Of a stretch of 64,000 bases of DNA, positions 16,065 to 25,721 are shown one piece after another. The notes under the pieces are model-generated. The model saw only the letters and a program-made list of their open reading frames with translations. It made no database searches and was not told where the DNA came from. The first letter of the stretch is position 1, and each line of letters begins with the position of its first letter. The translations under genes and the position numbers were made by a program. The stretch comes from an uncultured Sphingomonadaceae bacterium (GTDB taxonomy: Bacteria; Pseudomonadota; Alphaproteobacteria; Sphingomonadales; Sphingomonadaceae), in NCBI GenBank assembly GCA_903871605.1, contig CAIQHF010000053.1:1-64000 (forward strand), given 5' to 3'.

Positions 16065-17843
16065 ATGGACAGCCCCGCCGCGTCGCCCTGTGGAGTGACC
16101 CGCTCGATCCTCGGCCAGCCGTGGCGCTGGCGGGGGCTTGGCGGGGGACCCGGCCATGATCGCGATTTCCGACCCGACGCGCTGGTCGACCAGTTGCTGA
16201 TGGCGCGCGGCTGCGCGCGCGACGCGCTTGACCGGCACCGGGTGCCGACGATCCGCGGCTTCATGCCCGATCCGTCGACCTTGCTCGACATGGACCGCGC
16301 CGCGGAGCGGCTCGCCGACGCGATCCAACGCCAGGAGCCGGTGACGATCTTCGGCGATTACGATGTCGACGGCGCGACCTCGGCGGCGCTGCTGATCCGC
16401 CTGCTGCGCGATCTCGGGCTTGCGGCCGGCTACTATATTCCCGACCGGCTGCTCGAAGGCTATGGCCCGTCGGCCGATGCGTTGGTCGGGCTGGCGGCGG
16501 GCGGCGCGCGGCTGGTCGTGACCGTCGATTGCGGCGCGCTCGCCTTCGAGGCGCTGCAGGCGGCGCGCGAGGCCGGGCTCGACGTGATCGTCGTCGACCA
16601 TCACAAATGCGCGACCGCGCTCCCGCACGCGCATGCGATCGTCAACCCCAACCGGCTCGACGAGCGCGAAGGCGCCGCGCACGGACACCTTGCCGCGGTC
16701 GGCGTCGCGTTCCTGCTCGGCGCCGCGCTGATCCGCACGCTGCGCGCGCGCGGCTGGTTCGCGGGCGATCGGTCCGAACCCAGGCTGCTCGAGCTGCTCG
16801 ATATCGTGGCGCTCGGCACGGTCGCCGACGTCGCCCAGCTCAAGGGCCTCAACCGCGCCTTCGTCACGCAGGGGCTCAAGGTGATGGCGGGCCGCCGCAA
16901 CATCGGGCTTGCCGCACTGATCGAGGCGTCGCGGCTCAAGCGCGATCCGAGCTGCACCGATCTCGGCTTCGCGCTCGGGCCCCGGATCAATGCGGGCGGG
17001 CGCGTCGGCAAGGCCGATCTCGGCGTCCGCCTGCTGACCACCGACGATCCTGCCGAGGCGCGCGCGATCGCGGTCGAGCTCGACCGGCTCAACGAGGAGC
17101 GTCGCACGATCGAGGCGGCGGTGCGCGAGCAGGCCGAAGCGCTGCTCGCGGCGCAGGGCAATCGGGCGGTGGCGGTGGTGTCCGGGCAGGGCTGGCACCC
17201 CGGCGTGATCGGCATCGTCGCGAGCCGGCTCAAGGAGCGCGCGGGCCGCCCGGCGATCGTGATCGCGCTCGACGGCGCGATCGGCAAGGGATCGGGGCGT
17301 TCGGTGTCGGGGGTCGATCTCGGCGCGGCGGTGATGGCGGCCAAGGACGCCGGGCTGCTGATCGCGGGCGGCGGCCATGCGATGGCGGCCGGGCTGACGA
17401 TCGATGCGACCCAGATCGATGCCTTTGCCGCGTTTCTCGACGAGCGGCTCGGCGCGGATATCGCTGCCGCTACCGATCGTCGCGCGCTTCTGGTCGACGC
17501 GGTCGTCGGCGCGGGCGGCGTGACGCCGGCGCTGGTCGAGGCGCTCGATGCGGGCGGCCCTTATGGTGCCGGCTGGCCCAGCCCGCGCGTCGCCGCAGGC
17601 CGGGTCCGGGTGATCAAGGCGGATATCGTCGGCCAGGGCCATGTCCGCGCGATCGTCTCGGGCGATGACGGGCGCCCGATCAAGGCGATGGCGTTCGGGC
17701 AAGGGGACAGCGCGCTCGGACAGGCGCTGCTCGGGGCCGGCCCGACGCGGCGGCTGTGGCTGGCGGGCCGCGCGAAGATCGACGACTGGGCGCAGCGTCC
17801 GGCAGCAGAGCTTCATCTCGACGACGCCGCCTGGGCGGATTGA
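16065..17843 (+). CDS. recJ: Single-stranded-DNA-specific 5'-3' exonuclease RecJ
   Basis: A 592-residue DHH-family nuclease acting in recombination and mismatch repair. Catalytic motifs are present: FGDYDVDGATSAALL (motif I, about residue 97), VTVDCG, the DHH motif in VVDHHKCA (about 180), and GGGHAMAAGLT in the DHHA1 part. The C-terminal OB fold follows. The ATG at 16065 is preferred, although the frame is open upstream through a region of other composition. A CTAGAC box lies 9 nt before the ATG, so a very short leader is possible, but no good -35 was found. Confidence 0.94.
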   Translation: MDSPAASPCGVTRSILGQPWRWRGLGGGPGHDRDFRPDALVDQLLMARGCARDALDRHRVPTIRGFMPDPSTLLDMDRAAERLADAIQRQEPVTIFGDYDVDGATSAALLIRLLRDLGLAAGYYIPDRLLEGYGPSADALVGLAAGGARLVVTVDCGALAFEALQAAREAGLDVIVVDHHKCATALPHAHAIVNPNRLDEREGAAHGHLAAVGVAFLLGAALIRTLRARGWFAGDRSEPRLLELLDIVALGTVADVAQLKGLNRAFVTQGLKVMAGRRNIGLAALIEASRLKRDPSCTDLGFALGPRINAGGRVGKADLGVRLLTTDDPAEARAIAVELDRLNEERRTIEAAVREQAEALLAAQGNRAVAVVSGQGWHPGVIGIVASRLKERAGRPAIVIALDGAIGKGSGRSVSGVDLGAAVMAAKDAGLLIAGGGHAMAAGLTIDATQIDAFAAFLDERLGADIAAATDRRALLVDAVVGAGGVTPALVEALDAGGPYGAGWPSPRVAAGRVRVIKADIVGQGHVRAIVSGDDGRPIKAMAFGQGDSALGQALLGAGPTRRLWLAGRAKIDDWAQRPAAELHLDDAAWAD

Positions 17844-17857
17844 GCGCGCGGGGCCGC

Positions 17858-17886
17858 TTGACCCGCCCCGCCCGCTGCCCTAATCG
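17858..17886 (+). promoter_or_regulatory. Promoter of tRNA-Glu
   Basis: TTGACC (17858-17863) and TAATCG (17881-17886) are separated by exactly 17 bp. Transcription would begin near 17893, about 6 nt before the mature tRNA end. The box lies just after the recJ stop (17843). Confidence 0.55.
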
Positions 17887-17898
17887 CCGCGCCACCGC

Positions 17899-17974
17899 GG
17901 CCCCATCGTCTAGCGGTCTAGGACGTCGCCCTTTCACGGCGAAAACACGGGTTCGATTCCCGTTGGGGTCACCA
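17899..17974 (+). tRNA. tRNA-Glu (anticodon UUC)
   Basis: A complete 76-nt cloverleaf. The acceptor stem pairs 17899-17905 with 17964-17970 (one G-T wobble), the discriminator is A, and CCA is encoded. The anticodon stem TCGCC/GGCGA encloses the loop CTTTCAC, giving anticodon TTC at 17933-17935. The T arm is ACGGG-TTCGATT-CCCGT. It lies between recJ and the convergent tyrA gene, with its own promoter upstream. Confidence 0.97.
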
Positions 17975-18038
17975 CGACCGCCGGCAAGACCGGATCCCGG
18001 CTCGGAGCCGGGGGCAGCCGCGCAGGCACGCGATCGCG

Positions 18039-18944
18039 TCAGTGGCGGCGTCCGAAATCGGGGGCGGGATCGTCCTGGCCCTCCTCGAGGATCGACCGGC
18101 GCACCGCGCGCGTCCGCGTGAACAGATCGAACAGCTGGTCGCCGTCGCCCCAGCGGATCGCGCGCTGGAGCATCGTCAGATCCTCGGTGAAGCGCTGCAA
18201 CATCTCGAGCACCGCATCCCTGTTCGACAGGAAGACGTCGCGCCACATCGTCGGATCGGACGCGGCGATGCGCGTGAAGTCGCGAAAGCCGCCAGCCGAG
18301 AATTTGATCACCTCGCTGCGCGTCACCTCCTCCATGTCCGAGGCGGTGCCGACGATGGTGTAGGCGATGAGATGTGGCAGATGACTGGTGATCGCGAGCA
18401 CGCGGTCATGATGCGCGGCATCCATGATCTCGATGTCCGAACCCAGCCGACGCCAGAATTCGGTGACGCGCTCGACCGCAATGGGATCGGCGCCCGGCGG
18501 CGGCGTCAGGATGCACCAGCGACCCTTGAACAGCGTCGCGAAGCCCGCATCCGGCCCGCTATGCTCGGTGCCCGCGACAGGGTGCGCGGGGACGATGTGG
18601 CGGCCGGGCAATGCCGCGAGCAAGTCCGCCAGCACCGCCGCCTTCGACGACCCGACATCGGACACGACCGCGTCGTCCGGCACGTCGGCGGCGATCTCGC
18701 GCGCCACTGCGCCGATCGCGCCGGGCGGCACGCACAGGATCACCAGATCGGCATCCGTCACCGCCGCGCCTGCGCTATCGGCGAGATCGTCGACGAGGCC
18801 GAGCGTCGCGACGCGCGCGCGTACCGCCGGATCGGCATCATGGCCGGACAGATGGACCGTCGGCATCGTATCGCGCACCGCGCGCACGATCGACGAGCCG
18901 ATCAGCCCGAGCCCGATCACCGAGACGCGCGCGAACGGCAGCAT
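18039..18944 (-). CDS. tyrA: Prephenate/arogenate dehydrogenase
   Basis: A 301-residue NAD(P)-dependent dehydrogenase of tyrosine synthesis (TyrA family). The Rossmann motif GLGLIGSSIVRAV is at residues ~11-23. Then come LVILCVPPGAI, VSDVGSSK, the substrate-site segment PAHPVAGTEHSGP and the late SHLPHLIAY helix, all characteristic. No chorismate mutase domain is fused. The ATG at 18944 overlaps the hisC stop as TGATG, so the aminotransferase and dehydrogenase are probably translated together. Cyclohexadienyl (arogenate plus prephenate) specificity is usual in this group but cannot be read from sequence. Confidence 0.93.
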   Translation of the reverse strand: MLPFARVSVIGLGLIGSSIVRAVRDTMPTVHLSGHDADPAVRARVATLGLVDDLADSAGAAVTDADLVILCVPPGAIGAVAREIAADVPDDAVVSDVGSSKAAVLADLLAALPGRHIVPAHPVAGTEHSGPDAGFATLFKGRWCILTPPPGADPIAVERVTEFWRRLGSDIEIMDAAHHDRVLAITSHLPHLIAYTIVGTASDMEEVTRSEVIKFSAGGFRDFTRIAASDPTMWRDVFLSNRDAVLEMLQRFTEDLTMLQRAIRWGDGDQLFDLFTRTRAVRRSILEEGQDDPAPDFGRRH

Positions 18945-20038
18945 CAGGCGCCGACGATGTCGCGCAGCGCGGCGGCGACTCCACGCATATGGTCCTCGGT
19001 GCCGATCGAGATGCGCAGCCCGTGACGCAGCCCCTGCCCGGGCAGCCAACGCACGATGAAGCCGCGATCCATCAGCCCGGTATAGGCCTCCTCGGCGGTG
19101 GTCGCGCCCTCGAACAGCACCAGCACGAAATTCGCCTTGGACGGCACCGCGCGCAGCCCGGCATTGCCGAGCTTGGCGATCTCCGCGTCGAACCAGCCGC
19201 GCCACCGCGCATTGTGCGCGCGGCTCGCCTCGACGAACGCGGCCGCATGGAGGCTGGCGATCGCCGCGGCCTGGCCGCCGGCAGTGACGTTGAACGGCGC
19301 GCGGATGCGGTGCATCGCCTCGATCACCTCGGCCGGGCCATAGCCCCAGCCGATCCGCTCGGCGGCGAGCCCGAATATCTTGGAAAAGGTCCGCGTCACG
19401 ATCACGTTGGGCTGCGTCCGGGCAAGCTCGAGCCCGCCGTCGTCGTCCTCCGGATCGAGATATTCGGTATAGGCCTGATCGATCACGAGCAGACAGTCCG
19501 CGGGCAAACCCGCGTGGAGCCGCGCGATCTCGGCCTTGGACGTGTAGGTGCCGGTCGGGTTGTTGGGATTGGCGACGAACACGACCCGCGTGCGCGGCGT
19601 CACCGCGGCGAGCAGCGCGTCGACGTCGGTCGCATAGTCGCTGTCGTCCGCCTCGATCGGCGTCGCGCCGACGCGCCGCGCCGCGATCGGATAGACCGCG
19701 AAGCCGTAGCGGACATATAATATCTCGTCGCCCGCCCCGGCAAAGGCGCCGGCGGCGAGATGCAGCACCTCGTCCGATCCGGTGCCGTGGATCACGCGCC
19801 CCGCCTCGAGTCCGTAATGCGCCGCGATCGCCTCGCGCAATGCGGTCGCACCGGGATCGGGATAGCGCTCGAGCGTGTCCGCGCACGCGGCAAATGCCGC
19901 GCGCGCCTCGGGCGCGGTGCCGAGCGGGTTCTCGTTCGACGAAAGCTTGGCGGCGGTCGCGCCGCTGTCGGTCGTGGCGCGGCCGGGCACATAGGGAGCG
20001 ATCGCCGCGATCCACGGCTTGGGGGCAAGAATTGTCAT
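18944..20038 (-). CDS. hisC: Histidinol-phosphate / aromatic aminotransferase HisC
   Basis: A 364-residue class I/II PLP aminotransferase. Family landmarks are [31 protein letters not shown] and the PLP lysine in [20 protein letters not shown]. HisC acts in histidine synthesis, and in many alphaproteobacteria the copy before tyrA also works on aromatic amino acids. The start at 20038 (MTILAPKPW) is set by homology of the first helix. tyrA overlaps downstream. It is divergent from metX with a 135 bp gap. Confidence 0.92.
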   Translation of the reverse strand: MTILAPKPWIAAIAPYVPGRATTDSGATAAKLSSNENPLGTAPEARAAFAACADTLERYPDPGATALREAIAAHYGLEAGRVIHGTGSDEVLHLAAGAFAGAGDEILYVRYGFAVYPIAARRVGATPIEADDSDYATDVDALLAAVTPRTRVVFVANPNNPTGTYTSKAEIARLHAGLPADCLLVIDQAYTEYLDPEDDDGGLELARTQPNVIVTRTFSKIFGLAAERIGWGYGPAEVIEAMHRIRAPFNVTAGGQAAAIASLHAAAFVEASRAHNARWRGWFDAEIAKLGNAGLRAVPSKANFVLVLFEGATTAEEAYTGLMDRGFIVRWLPGQGLRHGLRISIGTEDHMRGVAAALRDIVGA

Positions 20039-20135
20039 GGCCGCGTGCTGTAGCGTCCCTGCCGCGTGCTGCAAACGCCTGTTGCGCGCCTTCCCCGATC
20101 CGCTCCCGCTGCCTCGGCCTGCCCCAAGCGACCGA

Positions 20136-20164
20136 TTGACAAGCCTCCACGCCGCCCCCTAGCG
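20136..20164 (+). promoter_or_regulatory. Candidate metX promoter, possibly giving a leaderless mRNA
   Basis: TTGACA (20136-20141) is followed by 17 bp and CTAGCG (20159-20164). Transcription would start near 20171, at the GTGATG of metX (20171/20174), leaving almost no 5' leader. The -35 is a perfect match and the -10 is weak. No ribosome site stands before metX, which fits. Confidence 0.4.
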
Positions 20165-20173
20165 CCATCGGTG

Positions 20174-21289
20174 ATGGAGCATGACGAGCGTTTCGGCCAC
20201 GCGCGCAGCGTCACCCTGCCCGGGCCGCTCGCGCTCGACGGCGGACAGAGCCTCGCGCCCGTCACCATCGCCTACGAGACCTACGGCACGCTGAACGCGG
20301 ATCGCTCGAATGCGGTGCTGGTCTGCCACGCGCTGACCGGCGACCAGCACGTCGCCAGCATCCATCCGACGACGGGCAAGCCCGGCTGGTGGACGCGGAT
20401 GGTGGGTCCAGGGCAGCCGATCGACCCGGCGCGCCACTTCATCGTCTGCGCCAATGTGCTCGGCTCGTGCATGGGCTCGTCGGGGCCCGCGATGGCGGCA
20501 GCGGACGGATTGCCCTTCGCGATGCGCTTCCCGGTGATCACGATCCGCGACATGGTCCGCGCACAGGCGATGCTGCTCGATCATCTCGGCGTCGGCACGA
20601 TCACCGCGGTCGGCGGGTCGATGGGGGGCATGCAAGTGCTCGAATGGGCGGCGACCTATCCGACGCGCGTCCGCTCGGCGGTGGTGATCGCGAGCGCGGC
20701 GCGCCATTCGGCGCAGAACATCGCCTTCCACGAGGTCGGCCGCCAGGCGATCATGGCCGACCCCAAATGGCGCGGCGGCGACTATTATGCGAGCGACGAC
20801 CCGCCCGCCGCGGGGCTCGCGGTGGCGCGGATGGCGGCGCACATCACCTATCTGTCGGAAGCGGGGCTGACCGAGAAATTCGGGCGGCGGCTGCAGAAGC
20901 GCGAGGCGGTGGGCTTCGGCTTCGACGCCGATTTCCAGGTCGAGAGCTATTTGCGCCACCAGGGGATCAGCTTCGTCGACCGGTTCGACGCCAACTCCTA
21001 TCTCTACATCACGCGCGCGATGGACTATTTCGATCTGGCGGAAGAGCATGGCGGGCTGCTCGCCAACGCCTTCCGGCAGACCGCGACGCGCTTCTGCCTC
21101 GTCTCGTTCGACACCGACTGGCTCTATCCGACGCGCGAATCGCGCAGCATCGTCCAGGCGCTCAACGCGGCGGGCGCGGCGGCGAGCTTCGTCGAGCTGT
21201 CGTCGCCCTTCGGCCACGACGCCTTCCTGCTCGACGTGCCCCAGTTGAACCGGGTGGTGGACGGGTTTTTACGGGCGGGCGGGCTGTGA
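20174..21289 (+). CDS. metX: Homoserine O-acetyltransferase MetX
   Basis: A 371-residue alpha/beta hydrolase-fold acyltransferase that activates homoserine for methionine synthesis. Landmarks are [21 protein letters not shown] near the N terminus, the nucleophile Ser in GGSMGGMQ, the Asp in SFDTDWLYP and the His in FGHDAFL. The group also includes succinyl-specific members; acetyl specificity is assumed. ATG 20174 is chosen, and GTG at 20171 is equally possible. No Shine-Dalgarno is visible. metW follows after a gap that contains a palindrome, as in the usual metXW pair. Confidence 0.93.
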   Translation: MEHDERFGHARSVTLPGPLALDGGQSLAPVTIAYETYGTLNADRSNAVLVCHALTGDQHVASIHPTTGKPGWWTRMVGPGQPIDPARHFIVCANVLGSCMGSSGPAMAAADGLPFAMRFPVITIRDMVRAQAMLLDHLGVGTITAVGGSMGGMQVLEWAATYPTRVRSAVVIASAARHSAQNIAFHEVGRQAIMADPKWRGGDYYASDDPPAAGLAVARMAAHITYLSEAGLTEKFGRRLQKREAVGFGFDADFQVESYLRHQGISFVDRFDANSYLYITRAMDYFDLAEEHGGLLANAFRQTATRFCLVSFDTDWLYPTRESRSIVQALNAAGAAASFVELSSPFGHDAFLLDVPQLNRVVDGFLRAGGL

Positions 21290-21317
21290 GCATCTACTCC
21301 GTCCCATCCCACCCGCT

Positions 21318-21382
21318 CATGCCGAGCGTAGTCGAGGCACGCCCCCGGGTCTCGGTCCCTCGACTGCGCTCGGGACGAACGG
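21318..21382. repeat. Dispersed palindrome family 1, copy B (metX/metW)
   Basis: The arms GCCGAGCGTAGTCGAGG and the complement of CCCGAGCGCAGTCGAGG are separated by about 20 nt. The right arm ends CGGGACGAACGG, as in the other copies. It occupies most of the 105 bp metX-metW gap. The metW ribosome site (GGAGGGG) begins where the arm ends. Confidence 0.75.
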
Positions 21383-21394
21383 AGGGGTACGAGA

Positions 21395-21994
21395 TTGCCT
21401 GATACCCTCCGCCCCGATCTCGCGATCATCGCCGATCATGTCGCGCCCGGCTCGCGCGTGCTCGACGTCGGCTGCGGCGACGGCGCGCTCATGGCGGCGC
21501 TGCGCGACCACGCGCATGTCGACGCGCGCGGGATCGAGATCGACGCTGCCAACGTCGCCACCGCGGTCGCGCGCGGGCTGTCGGTGGTGCAGGGCGACGC
21601 CGACGTCGATCTCGCCGGCTATCCGTCGGGCGCGTTCGACTATGCGATCCTCAGCCAGACGCTGCAGACCGCGCGCGCGCCGGATCGCGTGCTCGAGGAA
21701 TTGCTGCGGATCGGCCGGCGGGCGTTCGTGTCCTTTCCCAACTTCGCCTATTGGCGCGTGCGGATGTCCTTGCTGTGGGGCGGGCGGATGCCGGTGACGC
21801 GCACCCTGCCCGAGGCCTGGTATGCCACCCCCAACATCCACCACGTCACGATCGACGACTTCCGCGCCTTCCTGAAGGAGCGCGGCATCGTGACCGAGGG
21901 CGCGTGGTTCCTGAGCGGCGACCGGCTGACCAGCGCGGCGGCCGCCAATTTCCGCGCGGATCACGCGGTGTTTTTGATACGGCGAAGCGCATAG
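21395..21994 (+). CDS. metW: Methionine biosynthesis protein MetW
   Basis: A 199-residue class I SAM-methyltransferase-fold protein; MetW works with MetX in homoserine acylation. The SAM motif VLDVGCGDGAL is at residues ~22-32, GIEID at 47-51, and the MetW-specific segment SFPNFAYWRVRMSLLWGGRMPVT near 125. It starts with TTG at 21395: GGAGGGG lies 7 nt upstream and no ATG fits. It converges with pheT 43 bp downstream. Confidence 0.92.
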   Translation: MPDTLRPDLAIIADHVAPGSRVLDVGCGDGALMAALRDHAHVDARGIEIDAANVATAVARGLSVVQGDADVDLAGYPSGAFDYAILSQTLQTARAPDRVLEELLRIGRRAFVSFPNFAYWRVRMSLLWGGRMPVTRTLPEAWYATPNIHHVTIDDFRAFLKERGIVTEGAWFLSGDRLTSAAAANFRADHAVFLIRRSA

Positions 21995-22037
21995 GCGCGC
22001 TTTTACGCCGCTCGTGCTGACCAACGGTGGCGGCGCG

Positions 22038-24473
22038 TTACCCCCGCAGCACCGCCCCGAGCTTCGCCGCCGCTGCGACCACCTTGTCGGCGATCGCCTT
22101 GAGGTCGGCCTCGGTAAAACTCTTCTCGCCGGGCTGGAGCAGCACCTCGATCGCGAGGCTCTTCTGGCCTTCGGGCACGCCCGCGCCGGTGAAGACGTCG
22201 AACAGCGAGACCTCGACGATCGCCTGCTTGTCGGCGCCGGCGATCACGCGGGTCAGCGCGTCGGCGGCGAGATCGGCGGGCGCGAGGAAGGCGAAGTCGC
22301 GCCGCACCGCCTGCAGCGCCGGCGGCGCGAACGCCGGCCGCGCGCGGCCCGATTCGCGCCGGGCGGGGATCGCGTCGAGATAGAGTTCGGCGGCGACCAC
22401 CGGCCCCTCGACATCGAGCGCCTTCAATGTCTCGGGATGCAGCTCGCCGAAGGTGGCGAGGATCAGCTTGGGACCCAGCCCTAGCTTGCCGGACCGTCCC
22501 GGATGCCAGGTCTCGTCGCCCGGACCGACCAGCTGCAGCCGCTCGACCGGCGCGCCCGCCGCGGCCAGGATCGCCAGCGCCTCGGCCTTGGCGTCATAGG
22601 CGTCGGCGGGCCGCGCCTTGCCATGGCGCCAGCCGCGACCCTCGGCCTCGCCCGCGATCAGCACGGTCAGCGTCGCGCGCTCGGCGTCCGCGAGATAGCG
22701 CCGGCCCAGCTCGAACAGGCGGACGGAGCGCTCGCCGCGATCGCGATTGCGCTGCGCGGCGCGTGCGAGGCCGGGGATCAGCGATGGGCGCATCACCTTC
22801 AGATCCTCGCTGATCGGGTTGGCGAGCACCCATGCGCCGCCGCCGAATGGCGCCGCCTCCTTGTGCGAGAGGAAGCTCCACGTCACCGCCTCCGCGAAGC
22901 CGCGCGCGGCGGCCGTACGGCGGGTCTTGCGCTCGATGCGCTGCTCGGGCGTGGCGGTCGGCCTGGCGACGCCCTCGGCGCGCGGCAGCGGCGTCGCCGG
23001 GACATGCTCGAGCCCGACGATGCGGATCACCTCCTCGACCAGATCGGCGGGCCCGTCGACGTCGCGGCGCCAGCTGGGCACGGTGACCGGCCACGCGCCC
23101 TCGATCGTCGCGAACAGCGCGTCCGAATAGGCGTCGGGCGAGGTGATCGCGCCGATCGAGAAGCCCAGCGACAGCAGGATGCGCGCCTGCCGCTCGGCGG
23201 CGACGTGGAGGCCACCGAGTTCGGTGACGCGGCGCGGGTGGTAGGCGATGACGCGCGGCGTCAGCGGCGGTTCGCCCGCGCGGGTGATCGCGGACGGCGT
23301 GCCGCCGCAATGATCGAGGACGAGCTTCGTCGCGATCGCAAGTCCGTCGTCGAGGAAGGCGGGATCGACGCCGCGCTCGAATCGCTGGCGCGCGTCGCTG
23401 GTCAGGCCGAGTTTCTGCCCGGCGAGCGCGATATGGTCGGGATCGAAATAGGCACATTCGATCAGCACGTCGGTGGTCGTCTCGGACACGCCCGAATGCG
23501 CGCCGCCCATGATGCCGGCGATGTCGTGAACCTGCGCATCGTCGGCGATCACCGTAATCGAGGCGTCGAGCGTATAGGTCTTGCCGTTGAGCGCGACGAC
23601 CTCCTCGCCGTCCCGCGCGCGGCGCGCGACCAATGGCCCGGAGAGCCTGGCGCGATCATAGACGTGTAGCGGGCGGCCGAGATCGATCGAGACGAAATTG
23701 GTGATGTCGACCAGCAGCGAGATCGGCTTCTGCCCGATCGCCTTGAGCTTTTGGGCCATCCACGCGGGTGCGGCCCCGTTGGTCACCCCCGACACGGCTT
23801 GCGCGAAGAAGGCGGGGCAGCCCTCGGGATCGTCGGTTCTGACCTCGGGCGCCGGGCCGTCGCCCGCGACCGGCTCCAGCGGCTCCATCCGGTAAACCTG
23901 CGCGAGCGGCCTCAGCGTCCCCAGCCCGAAGGCGGCGAGATCGCGCGCGATCCCGCGCACGCCCATGCAATCCTGGCGATTGGGGGTGACGCTGACGTCG
24001 AACAGCGGATCGTCGAGCCCGGCATAGTCGACATAAGCTGTGCCGACCGGCGCATCGCCGGGCAGCTCGACGATCCCGTCATGATCCTCGCCGAGCTCGA
24101 GTTCGCGGAACGAGCACATCATGCCGTTCGACTCGACCCCGCGGATCGCGGCGACCTTGAGCGTCATCCCCGAGCCGGGGACAGTGGCGCCGGGCGGCCC
24201 GAAGATGCCGGTCAGCCCCGCGCGCGCATTGGGCGCGCCGCAGACGACCTGCATCGGCCCGTTGCCCGCGTCGACCGACAGGACTTGCAGCTTGTCCGCC
24301 TGCGGATGCGGGGCGGCGCTGAGCACCTTCGCGATCACGAAGGGCTTGAGCACGTCGGCGGGGTTGGAGACGCCCTCGACCTCGAGCCCGACGCGGGTCA
24401 GCGCATCCGCCACCGTGGCGGCGTCGGCCTGCGTGTCGAGATGCTCCTTGAGCCAGGAGAGAGTGAATTTCAT
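22038..24473 (-). CDS. pheT: Phenylalanyl-tRNA synthetase beta subunit
   Basis: An 811-residue beta subunit of the (alpha-beta)2 PheRS. Domains in order are the N-terminal module MKFTLSWLKEHLDT, the EMAP/tRNA-binding fold (~40-150, with VCGAPNARAG), the B3/4 editing domain (~215-385), B5 (~405-490), the catalytic-like core and the C-terminal FDX-ACB anticodon-binding domain (~715-811). Length is normal. The pheS stop is 130 bp upstream; that gap holds palindrome copy C. The pair is presumably one transcript. Confidence 0.96.
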   Translation of the reverse strand: MKFTLSWLKEHLDTQADAATVADALTRVGLEVEGVSNPADVLKPFVIAKVLSAAPHPQADKLQVLSVDAGNGPMQVVCGAPNARAGLTGIFGPPGATVPGSGMTLKVAAIRGVESNGMMCSFRELELGEDHDGIVELPGDAPVGTAYVDYAGLDDPLFDVSVTPNRQDCMGVRGIARDLAAFGLGTLRPLAQVYRMEPLEPVAGDGPAPEVRTDDPEGCPAFFAQAVSGVTNGAAPAWMAQKLKAIGQKPISLLVDITNFVSIDLGRPLHVYDRARLSGPLVARRARDGEEVVALNGKTYTLDASITVIADDAQVHDIAGIMGGAHSGVSETTTDVLIECAYFDPDHIALAGQKLGLTSDARQRFERGVDPAFLDDGLAIATKLVLDHCGGTPSAITRAGEPPLTPRVIAYHPRRVTELGGLHVAAERQARILLSLGFSIGAITSPDAYSDALFATIEGAWPVTVPSWRRDVDGPADLVEEVIRIVGLEHVPATPLPRAEGVARPTATPEQRIERKTRRTAAARGFAEAVTWSFLSHKEAAPFGGGAWVLANPISEDLKVMRPSLIPGLARAAQRNRDRGERSVRLFELGRRYLADAERATLTVLIAGEAEGRGWRHGKARPADAYDAKAEALAILAAAGAPVERLQLVGPGDETWHPGRSGKLGLGPKLILATFGELHPETLKALDVEGPVVAAELYLDAIPARRESGRARPAFAPPALQAVRRDFAFLAPADLAADALTRVIAGADKQAIVEVSLFDVFTGAGVPEGQKSLAIEVLLQPGEKSFTEADLKAIADKVVAAAAKLGAVLRG

Positions 24474-24499
24474 GCGCGGATACCCTGAATTCTATTTCC

Positions 24500-24583
24500 C
24501 CGTTCGTCCTGAGCGCAGTCGAAGGACGTGACGCAAAGGACGGCATTGGGGGCATGTGCTTCGACTTCGCTCAGCACGAACGG
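24500..24583. repeat. Dispersed palindrome family 1, copy C (pheS/pheT)
   Basis: 25-bp arms at 24500-24524 and 24559-24583 match at 23 of 25 positions. The left arm is identical to that of copy A (10201-10225). The loop is 34 nt. It fills most of the pheS-pheT gap and would form a hairpin in the joint mRNA. Confidence 0.87.
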
Positions 24584-24603
24584 GCGAAGGGGCGCGGCGA
24601 ACC

Positions 24604-25689
24604 TCACGCGCCGACTCCGCCGGACAGAGTGGGGACGTCGAGCGCGGCGAAGCCGTAATGCCTGAGCCAGCGCAGGTCGCCGTCGAAGAAGGCGCGCAGA
24701 TCGTCCATGCCATATTTGAGCATCGCCAACCGGTCGATCCCGCAGCCGAAGGCGAAGCCCTGCCACACCGCGGGATCGAGCCCGCACGCGGCGATCACCT
24801 TGGGATGGACCATGCCGCTCCCCAGAATCTCCATCCAGCCGTCGGGCTCGGTGCCGCCGATCACGCGCTTGCCCTTGATGAGCGTGTAGCCGACGTCGAT
24901 CTCGACCGAAGGCTCGGTGAAGGGAAAATAGCTCGGGCGCTGACGCAGCACGATGTCGTCGCGCTCGAAGAACGCCTTCACGAAGGTCTCGAGCGTCCAT
25001 TTGAGGTGGCCGAGCGTGATCCCCTTGTCGATCACCAACCCCTCGACCTGGTGGAACATCGGCGTGTGCGTGGCGTCGCTGTCCGAGCGATAGGTGCGGC
25101 CCGGCGCGATGATGCGGATCGGCGGCGGCGTCGTCACCATCGTGCGGATCTGGACGGGCGAGGTGTGCGTCCTCAGCAACATCTTCCGGCCTTCGCCGTC
25201 GGCCTTATCGAAGTAGAACGTATCATGCATCGCCCGCGCGGGGTGCGCGTCGGGGATGTTGAGCGCGGTGAAATTGTGCCAGTCGTCCTCGATCTCGGGG
25301 CCGGTGGCGACCGCGAAGCCGAGATCGGCGAAGATCTCGGCGAGTTCGTCCATCACCTGGCTGACCGGATGCACCGAACCGCCGCCGATCCCGCCTGTGG
25401 GCAGCGACAGGTCGAGCGTCTCGGTCGCGAGCCGCGCCTCGAGCCCGGCGCGCTCCATCATCGCCTTGCGATCGGCGATCGCGTCGGTGACGGCTGTGCG
25501 CAGCGCCTGGATGCGCGGGCCCTGCACCTGGCGTTCGTCGGGCGACATGCCGCCCAGCGTCTTGAGCAGCCCGGTCACCACCCCCTGCTTGCCCAGCGCA
25601 TGCACGCGGCACGCCTCGAGCCCCTCGAGCCCGGGCGCGCCGGCGATCGCGGCGAGCAGGTCGGCCTGCAACTGGTCGATGTCGGTCAT
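24604..25689 (-). CDS. pheS: Phenylalanyl-tRNA synthetase alpha subunit
   Basis: A 361-residue class II synthetase subunit carrying the active site. The N-terminal coiled coil (to ~85) precedes the core. Motif 2 appears in [18 protein letters not shown], the Phe pocket in [14 protein letters not shown], and motif 3 in [17 protein letters not shown]. The start at 25689 (MTDIDQLQ) fits the first helix. A small GIY-YIG gene ends 32 bp upstream, and pheT follows downstream. Confidence 0.96.
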   Translation of the reverse strand: MTDIDQLQADLLAAIAGAPGLEGLEACRVHALGKQGVVTGLLKTLGGMSPDERQVQGPRIQALRTAVTDAIADRKAMMERAGLEARLATETLDLSLPTGGIGGGSVHPVSQVMDELAEIFADLGFAVATGPEIEDDWHNFTALNIPDAHPARAMHDTFYFDKADGEGRKMLLRTHTSPVQIRTMVTTPPPIRIIAPGRTYRSDSDATHTPMFHQVEGLVIDKGITLGHLKWTLETFVKAFFERDDIVLRQRPSYFPFTEPSVEIDVGYTLIKGKRVIGGTEPDGWMEILGSGMVHPKVIAACGLDPAVWQGFAFGCGIDRLAMLKYGMDDLRAFFDGDLRWLRHYGFAALDVPTLSGGVGA

Positions 25690-25721
25690 TCTAAATCCCA
25701 CTCATCGTCATCAACGGCGAT

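Noticed and set aside
15897-17816. Open frame of about 640 codons opposite recJ
   Set aside because: recJ has complete catalytic motifs; the opposite frame has shadow composition and no recognisable domain.
18039-20168. Apparent ~709-residue fusion protein covering tyrA and the hisC region
   Set aside because: The frame is merely open through hisC. hisC is intact in another frame, and tyrA starts at 18944 with a TGATG overlap.
20039-20173. SAM riboswitch before metX
   Set aside because: Some alphaproteobacteria have one here, but the 135 bp gap shows no pseudoknot pattern I can recognise, and the likely promoter leaves no room for a leader.
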